Assembly: GCA_905214715.1 (NCBI GenBank) | Contig: CAJMMT010000001.1 | Span: 155,479-219,478, forward strand | Reading direction: 5' to 3' | Length of the DNA stretch: 64,000 bases | From: an uncultured bacterium | GTDB taxonomy: Bacteria; Bacteroidota; Bacteroidia; Bacteroidales; Muribaculaceae | In this document: piece by piece, positions 45,172 to 55,319 of the stretch | Numbering within the stretch: the stretch's first letter is position 1 | How the letters are laid out: the number at the start of each line of letters is the position of its first letter | The notes under the pieces: generated by a model | Told to the model about the DNA's origin: nothing | The model's input: only the letters and a program-made list of their open reading frames with translations | Database searches by the model: none | Made by a program: the position numbers and the translations under genes

Positions 45172-46650
45172 TCACTTGCGCCAGAAGAAGGGGGTGAACA
45201 GCAACAGCACGGTGTATAGCTCCAGACGGCCTACAAGCATCAGCAGGGCCATAATCCATTTCGCGGGTACTGCTATCGCGGAATAGTGTTGCGTTACCAC
45301 CGATACTTCAGTGCCGAGCCCGGCGTTGGATATAGATGAAAGGGCATAGAAGAAGGCATCGTGGAGAGACAGGCCGAGTATAGATAGTATGGTTCCTCCT
45401 CCCATTATGGCTATTATATACATGAACAGGAAAGCGAGCGATTTCTGTACCAACATATATGATGTGCCTTTGCCATTCATCTGCACGGTGGTAACGGCAT
45501 TAGGGTGCATAAGCTTGTAGAACTCATTGCGCAGGAACTTGGCAAGCACCACTATGCGGTCGAGTTTCGCACCGCCCGAGGTGCTTCCGGCGCAAGCCCC
45601 GGTGAATATCAATATGACCATGACAATCTCTGACAACGCTCCCCATTCCGCAAAATTGGGTTCCGTCATGCCTGTCGATGATATAAATGAGATAGCTTGA
45701 AAAATGGGGTCGATGGTAAGATCGCCAGCATCCTCCACCAAGCCTTGTCTTATGATGTTGATACAGAATAGCAGATAAGCGGCTCCTATCCACCATAGAT
45801 ACCATTTGAATACCGTGTTGGAACGTACTGCCGAGAATCTTCCATGTAACGATTGGAATATCAACGAAAAATTCACGCCTCCGAGAAACATGAAGACAGA
45901 CATCACAATCTTGATATAAAGATTATCCCATTCTCCTATGCTCAGGTCTTGAGTGGCGAAGCCTCCCGTAGATATGGTAGAGAGTCCGTAACACACCGCA
46001 TCGAAAGGCTTCATTTCGGAGAAGAGCAGAAATCCTATCAGAAGTATTGTCAAGGCTATATATATAAACCACAGGCTCTTGGCTGTGTATGATACGCGTG
46101 GGGCAAGCTTGTCGTGGGTTATTCCCGTTACTTCGGCGTTGAAGAGCATTATACCTCCCGAAGAATTGAGCATCGGCACTACTGCGAGCGTGAATAGAAT
46201 TATGCCCATACCTCCGAACCACTGGGTAAGACATCGCCACAGGATTATGGAGCGAGGCACATTGTCAAGAGTGCCTATGACAGACATGCCGGTGGTTGTG
46301 AATCCGCTTATAGTCTCGAAAAAAGCATCTGTAATGCTCAGGTGCGTGTCTCCGATTATAAACGGTAGCATGCCGAACATAGACAGTATTATCCATGTGA
46401 GGGATGTAAGCATGATCGCTTCGCGTTTGCCCATCTCGCGGCTATGGGTCTTCAGGCTCATAAGGCCGACACCTGCTATACCTGTAATGCCCATGGATAG
46501 CAGGAAAGGAATAGGTTTACCTCCATGGCGTATCAATGCTACAATAAGAGGGAATACCATCAGGGCCGCTTCGATAAGCAGCAGGAGACCTATGACCCTG
46601 AGAATTATCGGGAAGTTTATATATGATCTATGCTTGGTAAGTGTAGCCAC
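45172..46650 (-). CDS. trkH: Potassium uptake channel TrkH
   Basis: 492 residues with some ten membrane helices. The four pore loops of the family are visible: ETISGFTTTGMSVI, GLSTISTGGFATQ, AISFISSTGMTEPN and ALSSISNAGLGTE, each with the selectivity glycine. It moves potassium when bound to TrkA. It is last in the dxs-trkA-trkH operon, 13 bases after trkA. Confidence 0.96.
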   Translation of the reverse strand: MATLTKHRSYINFPIILRVIGLLLLIEAALMVFPLIVALIRHGGKPIPFLLSMGITGIAGVGLMSLKTHSREMGKREAIMLTSLTWIILSMFGMLPFIIGDTHLSITDAFFETISGFTTTGMSVIGTLDNVPRSIILWRCLTQWFGGMGIILFTLAVVPMLNSSGGIMLFNAEVTGITHDKLAPRVSYTAKSLWFIYIALTILLIGFLLFSEMKPFDAVCYGLSTISTGGFATQDLSIGEWDNLYIKIVMSVFMFLGGVNFSLIFQSLHGRFSAVRSNTVFKWYLWWIGAAYLLFCINIIRQGLVEDAGDLTIDPIFQAISFISSTGMTEPNFAEWGALSEIVMVILIFTGACAGSTSGGAKLDRIVVLAKFLRNEFYKLMHPNAVTTVQMNGKGTSYMLVQKSLAFLFMYIIAIMGGGTILSILGLSLHDAFFYALSSISNAGLGTEVSVVTQHYSAIAVPAKWIMALLMLVGRLELYTVLLLFTPFFWRK

Positions 46651-46663
46651 AGGTCAGACCGCT

Positions 46664-47998
46664 TTAATTAAACCACTTTTCGATTTTGTGCAGATTGCCT
46701 GAAAGGCAGAATACCACAACGTAGTCGCCGGGCTGTATACGCGTGCGTCCGGAAATCAGTTCGCTTGTCTCTCCGCTGATGCGGGCGGCGAGAGTCATTC
46801 CAAAAGGTAAATGAAGGTCTTTTACTTCGGCGCGTGTTATCCGGGCACCAGGTTTTACCTTCAGTTCGGCGACTTCGGCATCGGCTAACGCCAGGAATTT
46901 GTCGTTGCTTGAATCGGCATCGAGCATGATCTTGAATATGCGGCTCGATGCCAACAGCTTTTTATTGATAGTAGTGCCGATATTCAGATTCTCCGCGGAA
47001 CTTAGAAACTGAAGATTCTCTACATCGGCTATTGTCTTCGGAACACCGAATTCCTTAGCGGTGAGACAGCTCAGTATATTGGTTTCGGAAGAATTGGTCA
47101 GCGACATGAAAACGTCATACTGATAAATATTATTTTCGCGCAGCACCTCGATATCGCGTCCGTCACCACATACGATTTCGCACTGTGGCAGCATCGTGGC
47201 GAGCTCTTCGCAACGGTCTCTGTCTATTTCTATGATTTTCAGATGATATTTGTCACCATACTCTTTGGCGAAACGAACGGCAATGCGGCTGCCTCCAACA
47301 ACAAGCCCCTTCTTTATAACACGTTTACGTTTGCCGCACAAGTCGCGCACTTCGTTGATAAAGGGCGGAGTGGTGATGAAATAAACTATATCGTTCTGAA
47401 GGATCTCATCGTTACCGTTTGGTATTATGGTTTCGTTGTTGCGTTTTATGGCTGCAACGTGAAAATCGTGGGCTGTAACAGGGAGGTCCTTAAGCTTCTT
47501 GTTGATAATGTCGCAAGGGTTGCTCAGTTTCACACCGATGAGGATAAGAGACCCGCCATGTAGTTCGCCCCAATATCTGGCCCAGTTGTGAGCCAGTGCC
47601 AAAGCTATTTCCTGCGAAGCGAGATGCTCGGGATATATAAGATTGTCAACACCGAGAGACCGTAACACCTCACCATTCTCCTTTATAAGAAACTCATAGT
47701 TGTCTATTCTTGCGACAGTTTTTTTCGCTCCGAGTTTCTTGGCGATCGCACAGGAGGTAATGTTGCGGGTTTCATAAGGGGTTACGGCAATATAAAGGTC
47801 GGCATCTTCTACGTTTACATTACGAAGAGTCTGAAACGAGGATGTGGAACCGTTCCATGTCATCAGATTGTAATTGGAGTCGATTATATCGAGGCGCTGC
47901 TGATTGTTGTCGACCAGAATTATATCTTGATCCTCGTTGCTGAGCATCTTGGCCAGATGAGTGCCAACTTCTCCGGCTCCTGCTATGATTATTTTCAT
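46664..47998 (-). CDS. trkA: Trk potassium channel regulatory subunit TrkA
   Basis: 444 residues: two RCK_N-RCK_C halves. The first nucleotide loop is MKIIIAGAGEVGTHLAKML...DIILVDNN, the second GLVVGGSRIAVRFAKEYG...IIEIDRDR; each half ends in an RCK_C domain. It binds NAD(H)/ATP and gates TrkH. The start codon overlaps the dxs stop by four bases. Confidence 0.95.
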   Translation of the reverse strand: MKIIIAGAGEVGTHLAKMLSNEDQDIILVDNNQQRLDIIDSNYNLMTWNGSTSSFQTLRNVNVEDADLYIAVTPYETRNITSCAIAKKLGAKKTVARIDNYEFLIKENGEVLRSLGVDNLIYPEHLASQEIALALAHNWARYWGELHGGSLILIGVKLSNPCDIINKKLKDLPVTAHDFHVAAIKRNNETIIPNGNDEILQNDIVYFITTPPFINEVRDLCGKRKRVIKKGLVVGGSRIAVRFAKEYGDKYHLKIIEIDRDRCEELATMLPQCEIVCGDGRDIEVLRENNIYQYDVFMSLTNSSETNILSCLTAKEFGVPKTIADVENLQFLSSAENLNIGTTINKKLLASSRIFKIMLDADSSNDKFLALADAEVAELKVKPGARITRAEVKDLHLPFGMTLAARISGETSELISGRTRIQPGDYVVVFCLSGNLHKIEKWFN

Positions 47999-49995
47999 CT
48001 ATTACCGGAAACGATGTTTTCTACTGCTTTTACAATGGACATGGAATCGTATCCACACAGGTTTTTCAGTTGTGCCACTTTGCCCTGATGTACCCATTTG
48101 TCGGGCACGCCAAGACGTATTACGTTGCCTTGGTAATCCATATCGGCGAGAGCCTCGGCGACTGCCGAACCGAAACCGCCTGAGCGGGCACCATCTTCCA
48201 CAGTAACGACAAGAGGATAGGCTGCGGCTTTTTTTATCAGTTCCATGTCAAGGGGCTTCAGCCATATCATATCAAATCTGGCCACGTCGATCCCGTTCTT
48301 ATGCAGCTCGTTGGCTGCTGCTGCAGCATCGGCTGCCGCCGGCCCTAATGTGAGGATGGCCGCTTTTGCGTCGGTCGGTTCTTCAAGAATCCTGCCTCTA
48401 CCCGGTTCAATGGGATGCATGGGAGATTTCCAGTCCGGTCTTGTAGCCGCGCCTCTCGGATAGCGTATGGCCATAGGGCCGTCGAAATTCAGGGAAGTGA
48501 TCATCAGGTTGCGCAGAGTCTCCTCATCTGCCGGCGAGGCGATGGTTATCCCCGGTATGCATTTCAGATACACAAGATCGTATAATCCATGGTGAGTTAC
48601 ACCGTCTTCACCTACGATCCCAGCACGGTCTATGCAGAAAGTGACCGGCAGACCCTGTATTGCCACGTCATGTATAATATTGTCGTATGCCCGTTGTAGA
48701 AAAGAGCTGTATATGGCTACGAAAGGATGTTTGCCGGCCGATGCGAGACCACCTGCGAAAGTAACGGCATGTCCTTCCGATATTCCAACGTCGAAAGCCC
48801 GTTCCGGCATGGATGCCATAAGTTTGGCCATAGATGTGCCCGTAGGCATGGCCGCTGTTATTCCTACAACGCGGTCATCTCTTTCAGCAAGCTCCACGAG
48901 AGTCTCTCCAAAGACATTCTGCCAGTTTGGTGGAGTGAGAGGAGTGGTGGATTTGTGTCTTTCGCCGGTAGCGGCGTCGAACAGTCCCGGCGCATGCCAA
49001 GTCGTCGGGTCTTCCTCGGCCTTGCTGTAACCTTTACCTTTGATAGTGCATAGGTGGAGCAATCTCGGGCCTGTCATATCTTTGATGTCGCGCAGGGTCT
49101 TCACTATTTTAACCACGTCATGCCCGTCGAATGGTCCGAAGTATCGTATGTTCAGACCTTCAAATATATTCTGGCCTCCAGATATGAGGGCTTTCATGGC
49201 ATTGTTAAAGCGCAATACTCGTCTCTTACCGGTGTCGGATATAAGTCCTTTGCGACGCATGCTCTGGTAGAGTTTGTTGCGCCATCGGTTGTAACCGGCC
49301 GAGGTGGTCAATTCAGAAAGATATGAGTGTAGGGCACCGACATTATTGTCAATGCTCATATCATTGTCATTAAGAATTATAAGAAGGTCGTTAGGCGAAT
49401 TTGAAGCATTGTTGAGACCCTCGAACGCGATTCCGTTCGATATGGAGGCATCACCGATAACGGCAACTGTCTTGCGGTTCTCATGGCCGGGAGTCATCTT
49501 GTCGGCGATGGCCATGCCGAGTGCGGCCGATATGGAGTTGCCTGCATGTCCGGCTACGAACGAGTCGTATTCGCTTTCGATAGGATTGGGGAAGCCGCTC
49601 AGTCCGTGCAGGGTGCGTTGCGTGTGGAAAGCCTCGCGTCGACCCGTAAGAATCTTGTGGGCGTAAGCCTGATGGCCTACATCATAGACCAAATTGTCTT
49701 TCGGGGTATCGAAAACATAATGCAGGGCCACGATAATCTCTATGGCACCCATACTTGAAGCGAAATGGCCCGGGTTAGACGAAAGACTGTCGATAATGAA
49801 ACCACGCAGCTCGTTGCAAACCTCGGGAAGCTTTTCTACAGGCAGTGCCCTGAGATCGGCAGGCGAGTTTATCTTTTCAAGTATTGGATACCTGCCCGGT
49901 TGCAGTGCGGGGATATCACACTGCACGGGGCCGGGAGCTGGCTGTGGAACCTGAGGAGAGGCGGGAATATGAAGTTCGCTGGAATCCGTGATCAT
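47995..49995 (-). CDS. dxs: 1-deoxy-D-xylulose-5-phosphate synthase
   Basis: 666 residues. Thiamine-diphosphate motifs: DVGHQAYAHKILTGRR, GDASISNGIAFEGLNNA...NDNDMSIDNNVG; the central domain has GITAAMPTGTSM and DVGISEGHAVTFAGG; transketolase C follows. It condenses pyruvate and glyceraldehyde-3-phosphate, the first step of the MEP isoprenoid route. A Pro-rich extension of about 35 residues (PASPQVPQPAPGPVQ) precedes the conserved start, as in some relatives. Translational coupling by ATGA to both the small upstream gene and trkA. Confidence 0.95.
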   Translation of the reverse strand: MITDSSELHIPASPQVPQPAPGPVQCDIPALQPGRYPILEKINSPADLRALPVEKLPEVCNELRGFIIDSLSSNPGHFASSMGAIEIIVALHYVFDTPKDNLVYDVGHQAYAHKILTGRREAFHTQRTLHGLSGFPNPIESEYDSFVAGHAGNSISAALGMAIADKMTPGHENRKTVAVIGDASISNGIAFEGLNNASNSPNDLLIILNDNDMSIDNNVGALHSYLSELTTSAGYNRWRNKLYQSMRRKGLISDTGKRRVLRFNNAMKALISGGQNIFEGLNIRYFGPFDGHDVVKIVKTLRDIKDMTGPRLLHLCTIKGKGYSKAEEDPTTWHAPGLFDAATGERHKSTTPLTPPNWQNVFGETLVELAERDDRVVGITAAMPTGTSMAKLMASMPERAFDVGISEGHAVTFAGGLASAGKHPFVAIYSSFLQRAYDNIIHDVAIQGLPVTFCIDRAGIVGEDGVTHHGLYDLVYLKCIPGITIASPADEETLRNLMITSLNFDGPMAIRYPRGAATRPDWKSPMHPIEPGRGRILEEPTDAKAAILTLGPAAADAAAAANELHKNGIDVARFDMIWLKPLDMELIKKAAAYPLVVTVEDGARSGGFGSAVAEALADMDYQGNVIRLGVPDKWVHQGKVAQLKNLCGYDSMSIVKAVENIVSGNR

Positions 49996-50231
49996 TGTCT
50001 TTTTCTCCTTTCTCCCTTCCTTCTGTTAGGTGTTTTTCCGTTGGTGCGATTTGAACCTTCGGTCTGCGGCGCGACATACTTTCGCCATAAAGGCACGAAC
50101 ACCAGAATACCCGAAGCGACTATCCAGAAGAGATTTATGAGATTGAACCCACCCCTTATGATGATTGTTGACGCGAGCCACAACCAGAGCAATCCGAGGA
50201 TAGAGAACCGAATGATATTAGATGTTTTCAT
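49992..50231 (-). CDS. Small two-helix membrane protein
   Basis: 79 residues from ATG 50231; an upstream TTG at 50252 is possible but less likely. Two membrane helices (FSILGLLWLWLASTIII and LFWIVASGILVFVPLW) are followed by a strongly basic tail (GKTPNRRKGERRKRQ). I do not recognise a family. The stop overlaps the dxs start by four bases, so it belongs to the dxs-trk operon. Confidence 0.75.
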   Translation of the reverse strand: MKTSNIIRFSILGLLWLWLASTIIIRGGFNLINLFWIVASGILVFVPLWRKYVAPQTEGSNRTNGKTPNRRKGERRKRQ

Positions 50232-50349
50232 AAAAGAGTTTGTCGTAACCAAGATGAAATACTTCCCGTAGTGTCATCTTTCAACGCGAAGTTAACAAGT
50301 TTTTTTTAAGCATGACACCGAATAGGGTGGTAAAGTGCAAAATTATTCG

Positions 50350-50357
50350 TAAATTTG
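50350..50357 (+). promoter_or_regulatory. -7 element close to the ftsK start
   Basis: A perfect TAAATTTG ends 11 bases before ATG 50369. The -33 place holds GTG/TGG instead of TTG. If used, transcription would begin about 8 bases before the start codon. Confidence 0.4.
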
Positions 50358-50368
50358 CCTTGTTAGAA

Positions 50369-53104
50369 ATGGACAACTACGAAAACTATACCCCGGATAT
50401 ACCATATTCCGATGAAGTGATATCGCAAGAGCCGGGCTTGCAACAAGAAGAACCGGTATCCTCGCGTGGCCGCAAGAAAGCCGTGTCGGGCGGGTCAGCG
50501 AAACGCAGACCCGCCAAGAAGCGTGCGGTCAAGGATCAGACTGCATCTCTTTCCGAGAGCGGTTCGGTGTTGACCGGCAGGATAAAAGCTTTCATGACAG
50601 GGCAGAATCTCAAACTTGTCTTGGGAATGCTTGCGGGTGCTTTCGGATGCTGGATGCTGGTGGCTTTTATCTCTTATCTTTCAAACTGCATAGGGGATCA
50701 GTCGCTGATTAACAACTCACCGTTCGGGTCTACGCCTCCTGTGGCGAATTCCGCCGGGGAGGGCGGTGCCCGCATATCGGAGTTCCTCATAAATGAAAGT
50801 TTCGGTCTCGGGTCGGTCGTAATAGTGTTCTGGCTCATAGGAATGGCATTGAAACTGCTGGTTGGCTGGCCTAAGTTCAAGTCTGTCAACTTCACCATCA
50901 AGTGTCTTGTGGCCCTTATAACCGTGTCATTGATAATCGGATTGGTAACCTTAAGTGTACATACTCCTGTGAATTGGGGCGGATATCATGGCCGATATGT
51001 AAATGAATATATAGTTAAATTCGTCGGTTGGTCGGGCGCTGCTTTGCTCAGCCTTGTCATGGTGGGCGTATTCGTTCTTATTTGTCTGCGCGATTTGATA
51101 AACTGGATATTGCGGATTAAGCGCAAGCATGATGAACGTCGTCGTATATTGGCTGAAGAGAAAGCCGAACAAGAACGCCGGGAAGCCGAACTGGAGGAAA
51201 TGAGGAGGCGCGAGGAAATTGACGCCGCCCGTGCCGGAGAAGGCGATTCGCTTACGGTAAACGGCAAAGAGACTCAGGAAGCGACTCCATTCAGTTTCAA
51301 TGTGCCCGAGGGTAGCGACAGTTATACATTGCCTGACATAGACGAGTATTATGAGCAGGAAGTCGGACCTGATTCCCCTTCTGATGATGAGCCGCAAGAT
51401 GAGCGGGATGAAGAACATAGTTCGGAGACATCCGATACGCAGGACAGCATCGAGACTTCGGATGCTGAGAATTCCGAACGTGTTACCGATCCAGAACCGG
51501 AGTCAGACGAGACATCCGAGGACATAACCGACAAAGCAGAGCCTTCGACCTCTCCTATGGTCATAAATGTCAATACGGTAGCAACTGCGAGCAAGCTTGA
51601 GGCATCCAAAAGTTCCTCGCTCTATCGCTTCCCTTCGCTTGAGCTTCTTAAGCCCGGAGTGGAAAAAATCAGTGTGGATGCGGAAGAGCAGCTGGAGAAC
51701 AAGGAGAAAATCAGAAAGACACTTCTTGATTTCGACATACCTATTGTGAGTATCGAGGCAACCGTAGGTCCCACCATCACACTCTATGAGATACGTCCGG
51801 AAAGAGGGGTCAAAATTTCAAAAATCCGTTCCCTCGTAGACGATATAGCTTTATCTTTGTCTGCAATCGGTGTACGTATAATCGCTCCAATACCGGGTAA
51901 AGGTACGGTTGGTATCGAGGTGGCTAACAAAGATCCTCAGACAGTCTCGATGCGGACGGTAATAAATTCTCAGAAATATCAGCAGAGTCGCGCCAAACTC
52001 CCTGTGGCAATCGGCTCAACGATATCTAACGATGTGTATATAGCCGATCTGGCCAAGATGCCTCACCTGCTTGTGGCCGGTGCCACGGGTCAGGGTAAGT
52101 CTGTAGGACTGAATGCTATAATAGCTTCGCTTCTCTATTGCCGTCGTCCTCATGAACTGAAATTCGTGATGATTGACCCCAAACAGGTTGAGTTTTCGCT
52201 GTATGCCAAGATCGAGCGTCATTATCTAGCAAAGATTCCCGATGCCCAGGACGCCATTATCACCGATATGAACAAGGTTGTGGCTACCCTGAATTCGCTT
52301 TGCGTAGAGATGGATAATCGTTATCAGAAACTTAAACAAGCCGAAGTGCGCAATCTTGAGGAATACAACTCGAAGGTTGATCGCGGTCTTTGCGATCCAT
52401 CGCAAGACCATAAGTTTCTGCCGTATATAGTATTGGTTGTGGATGAATTCGCCGACCTGATAATGACCTGCGGCAAGGAGGTCGAGATGCCTATCGCACG
52501 TCTTGCACAAAAGGCGCGAGCCGTTGGAATGCACGTGATTATCGCTACCCAACGACCTTCGACCAATGTGATAACCGGTATTATCAAAGCAAACTTCCCT
52601 GTACGTATAGCTTTTAAGGTATCGTCTGGAATAGACTCAAAGACAATTCTCGATACTCCCGGCGCGCAGCTTCTCATAGGCCGTGGTGACATGCTTATAA
52701 GCAATAACTCGGAGATGGTGCGTGTGCAGTGCGCATTTATCGATACCCCTGAGGTTGAGGCAATCTGCAACCATATAGCAAGTCAGCCGGGGGGGGGCGG
52801 AGCCTATATTCTTCCGGAACCGCCTGCCCAGGGAGGAGACGGAGGTGGAACGTCAGGCGATGGAGATTTCACGGTAGGTACCGATCCGTTGTTCGAGGAA
52901 TGTGCCCGTCTGGTCGTAATGAGCAACACCGCATCGACAAGTTCGTTGCAGCGCCGTTATTCCATAGGCTACAACAGGGCCGGCAAGATAATGGATCAGC
53001 TTGAAATGGCGGGAATAGTGGGGCCCTCGACGGGAGGTAAACCGCGCTCGGTGCTCGTAGACCCGATAAGTCTGGAAGCCATATTGGAGCAGTACATCAA
53101 GTAA
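50369..53104 (+). CDS. ftsK: DNA translocase FtsK/SpoIIIE
   Basis: 911 residues; the frame opens at 50312, but ATG 50369 gives the usual acidic start and avoids coding through the -7 element. A basic stretch (GRKKAVSGGSAKRRPAKKRA) precedes four membrane helices (about 75-250). An acidic Ser/Glu/Asp-rich linker (about 285-410) leads to the motor: alpha domain, Walker A GATGQGKSV, Walker B VLVVDEFADL, RPSTNVITGIIKANFP. The gamma winged helix at the end (SLLQRRYSIGYNRAGKIMDQLE) reads oriented chromosome motifs. It pumps chromosome ends through the septum. First gene of the run ftsK-lolA-trxB. A run of nine G (52789-52797) encodes a Gly linker before the gamma domain. Confidence 0.95.
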   Translation: MDNYENYTPDIPYSDEVISQEPGLQQEEPVSSRGRKKAVSGGSAKRRPAKKRAVKDQTASLSESGSVLTGRIKAFMTGQNLKLVLGMLAGAFGCWMLVAFISYLSNCIGDQSLINNSPFGSTPPVANSAGEGGARISEFLINESFGLGSVVIVFWLIGMALKLLVGWPKFKSVNFTIKCLVALITVSLIIGLVTLSVHTPVNWGGYHGRYVNEYIVKFVGWSGAALLSLVMVGVFVLICLRDLINWILRIKRKHDERRRILAEEKAEQERREAELEEMRRREEIDAARAGEGDSLTVNGKETQEATPFSFNVPEGSDSYTLPDIDEYYEQEVGPDSPSDDEPQDERDEEHSSETSDTQDSIETSDAENSERVTDPEPESDETSEDITDKAEPSTSPMVINVNTVATASKLEASKSSSLYRFPSLELLKPGVEKISVDAEEQLENKEKIRKTLLDFDIPIVSIEATVGPTITLYEIRPERGVKISKIRSLVDDIALSLSAIGVRIIAPIPGKGTVGIEVANKDPQTVSMRTVINSQKYQQSRAKLPVAIGSTISNDVYIADLAKMPHLLVAGATGQGKSVGLNAIIASLLYCRRPHELKFVMIDPKQVEFSLYAKIERHYLAKIPDAQDAIITDMNKVVATLNSLCVEMDNRYQKLKQAEVRNLEEYNSKVDRGLCDPSQDHKFLPYIVLVVDEFADLIMTCGKEVEMPIARLAQKARAVGMHVIIATQRPSTNVITGIIKANFPVRIAFKVSSGIDSKTILDTPGAQLLIGRGDMLISNNSEMVRVQCAFIDTPEVEAICNHIASQPGGGGAYILPEPPAQGGDGGGTSGDGDFTVGTDPLFEECARLVVMSNTASTSSLQRRYSIGYNRAGKIMDQLEMAGIVGPSTGGKPRSVLVDPISLEAILEQYIK

Positions 53105-53152
53105 CGCCCTCCAATAGATCGGTGATTTTTTATTAACTCAATAAAACTCAGA

Positions 53153-53782
53153 ATGGAAAAGAAAGCCACACTTCGATATATACTTGCATTCATAATGATG
53201 ATTTCAGGGTGGTCGGCCATGTCGGGAGGAGAGACCGCGACCCAGATAGCCACACGCGCCGCTCAATTATTACAGCGCGCTTCCGGTGTCCGTGCCGAGT
53301 TTTCTCTTGAATCGCAAGGGCAGAAACTGACAGGAACCCTGAAGTCTGCGGGTTCTAAGTTTGCAATCACGACTCCCGGTATGAGTACCTGGTATGACGG
53401 CAAGACTATGTGGACGTATAACAGCCGTGTGGGCGAGACTACCGTAAACACGCCAACGGCCGCCGAGGTGGCAGAAACAAATCCAATGTCGCTGATTTCT
53501 GCGAATGGGAGCTTGTTTACAGCGTACTATGCGAAAAAACAGCCTGCGAAAGGTAGAAGGATAGTTCTGATGGCAAAGGGACGCGAATTGGGTATAAAAT
53601 CGGTTGCCGTAACCATCGCCGATGGCACATATATGCCGGTAAATATCGTGGTAACGCCTCTGAAAGGAACTCCTACTACTGTAAATATTAAAAGTATAAG
53701 CACTAAATCAAACTTTACGGTCTCTGATTTTGTATATCCTTCCGGGAAGTACCCGAAAGCGGAGATCGTAGATTTACGTTAA
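53153..53782 (+). CDS. lolA: LolA-like outer-membrane lipoprotein carrier
   Basis: 209 residues, signal peptide (ISGWSAMSG). The domain follows the LolA pattern: RASGVRAEFSLE...LTGTLKSAGSKFAITTPGMSTWYDGKTMWTYN, then VNIKSISTKSNFTVSDFVYP. It would carry lipoproteins across the periplasm. It lies between ftsK and trxB, the order usual in Bacteroidales, 48 bases after ftsK. Confidence 0.85.
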   Translation: MEKKATLRYILAFIMMISGWSAMSGGETATQIATRAAQLLQRASGVRAEFSLESQGQKLTGTLKSAGSKFAITTPGMSTWYDGKTMWTYNSRVGETTVNTPTAAEVAETNPMSLISANGSLFTAYYAKKQPAKGRRIVLMAKGRELGIKSVAVTIADGTYMPVNIVVTPLKGTPTTVNIKSISTKSNFTVSDFVYPSGKYPKAEIVDLR

Positions 53783-53811
53783 GTAAGAATAAACAAACAC
53801 ATTATATTACC

Positions 53812-54747
53812 ATGGAAGAAAACAGAAAAGTAGTGATTATTGGAGCAGGTCCGGCAGGATATACGGCGGCTCTCTATGCCAGCCGCGCCAACCTGTCGCC
53901 GGTGGTTTATGAAGGCATGCAGCCCGGCGGCCAGATAACACAGACTACGGAGATAGAAAACTTTCCGGGTTTCCCCGAAGGTTTGCAGGGGCAGGGACTG
54001 ATGGATAGATTCCGAGCTCAGGCAGAGCGTTTCGGAGCTGAAATACGTTCGAAGACCATTGTGAAAGTGGATTTCTCGAATGCGCCCTACAAACTTGAAG
54101 ATGAGGATGGAAACATATTGACTGCAACCAGCGTTATAATCGCTACCGGAGGAAAGGCTCGTTACCTTGGTCTTAAAGATGAAGAGACATACCGCGGAAT
54201 GGGAGTGAGCGTATGCGCCACATGCGACGGTTTCTTCTATAGAAAGAAAGTGGTTGCCGTTGTAGGGGGAGGTGATACCGCATGCGAGGAGGCTCTTTAT
54301 CTTTCAGGCATTTGCAAAAAAGTATATCTTATAGTACGTAAGGACTATCTTCGTGCGTCGGAAGTGATGAAGAAGCGCGTTGCCATGACCGAGAATATAG
54401 AGATACTGTTCAATTGTAATGTAACCGGTCTTTCCGGCGACGGAGTTGTGGAAGGTGCCAGCGTGGTAAGCAAGGCTGGAACTCCGGAAGAGGATCATTT
54501 CAAGATTGAGATCGACGGACTATTCCTTGCGATAGGCAATGTGCCAAACACGGAAATATTCAAAGGCCAGGTAGAGCTGTCGGAAGATGGGTATGTAATG
54601 ACCTTCAATGAATCTACGGCAACAAGCGTACCCGGAGTTTTCGCATGCGGAGACTGCGCCGATTCGAAGTACCGTCAGGTCGTGATAGCAGCAGGCAGCG
54701 GTGCCACGGCAGCTCTTGATGCCGAACGCTATCTGATGACTCATTGA
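53812..54747 (+). CDS. trxB: Thioredoxin-disulfide reductase
   Basis: 311 residues. FAD loop IGAGPAGYTAALYASRANL, redox pair in VCATCDGFFYRKK, NADPH loop VVGGGDTACEEALYL, and the closing GVFACGDCADSKYRQVVIAAGSG. It keeps thioredoxin reduced with NADPH. It is followed by a hairpin at 54761-54790. Confidence 0.97.
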   Translation: MEENRKVVIIGAGPAGYTAALYASRANLSPVVYEGMQPGGQITQTTEIENFPGFPEGLQGQGLMDRFRAQAERFGAEIRSKTIVKVDFSNAPYKLEDEDGNILTATSVIIATGGKARYLGLKDEETYRGMGVSVCATCDGFFYRKKVVAVVGGGDTACEEALYLSGICKKVYLIVRKDYLRASEVMKKRVAMTENIEILFNCNVTGLSGDGVVEGASVVSKAGTPEEDHFKIEIDGLFLAIGNVPNTEIFKGQVELSEDGYVMTFNESTATSVPGVFACGDCADSKYRQVVIAAGSGATAALDAERYLMTH

Positions 54748-54760
54748 TGGTGGAAACATG

Positions 54761-54790
54761 CGGAGCGAGACCGTTCCAGGTCTCGCTCCG
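54761..54790 (+). terminator. Hairpin after trxB
   Basis: A perfect 12-bp GC-rich stem, 54761-54772 with 54779-54790 (CGGAGCGAGACC), six-base loop. No T run follows, so termination may be partial. Confidence 0.65.
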
Positions 54791-54817
54791 TGATAATCGT
54801 AAGAAGAATCGAAATAT

Positions 54818-55291
54818 ATGAGCATGGAAGAGAACAATGGGAGCACCTCTCCCTGTACAAGGGAAGACGAAAAACAACTCGCGCTTGACCGTCGTTATCT
54901 GCGTATGGCATCGATATGGAGCGAGAACTCCTATTGCCTGCGTCGTAAGGTGGGAGCGATTCTGGTGAAGGACCAGATGATAATTTCAGATGGATATAAC
55001 GGTACTCCATCCGGTTTCGCAAACGTATGCGAAGATGACAACGATGTTACATATCCCTATGTGCTTCATGCCGAAGCGAACGCCATAACAAAAGTGGCGC
55101 GCAGTCATAACTCAAGTGAAGGAAGCACTCTTTACGTTACTACCTCGCCTTGTATGGAGTGTTCCAAACTGATTATACAGGCAGGCATCAGACGAGTGGT
55201 ATTCTCGGAACTATATAGAATTCACGATGGTGTCGATCTGCTAATGAAAGCGGGGGTAGAGGTTACAAGAATAGCGGATTTAGGGAAGTGA
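54818..55291 (+). CDS. dCMP/cytidine deaminase family protein (ComEB type)
   Basis: 157 residues. The zinc deaminase motif is HAEANAI (ligand His, catalytic Glu) with PCMECSKL (two Cys ligands); GTPSGFANVCED is typical of dCMP deaminases. It makes dUMP from dCMP for thymidylate synthesis. ATG 54818 and ATG 54824 are both possible starts. It precedes the processing protease by 28 bases. Confidence 0.9.
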   Translation: MSMEENNGSTSPCTREDEKQLALDRRYLRMASIWSENSYCLRRKVGAILVKDQMIISDGYNGTPSGFANVCEDDNDVTYPYVLHAEANAITKVARSHNSSEGSTLYVTTSPCMECSKLIIQAGIRRVVFSELYRIHDGVDLLMKAGVEVTRIADLGK

Positions 55292-55319
55292 TACACTTTT
55301 CCTGTCCATAGATTTCAAG

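Noticed and set aside
52789..52797. Run of nine G inside ftsK as a possible phase-variation switch
   Set aside because: It encodes a Gly linker in frame, and switching off an essential division translocase is unlikely; the run is unusual but probably only structural.
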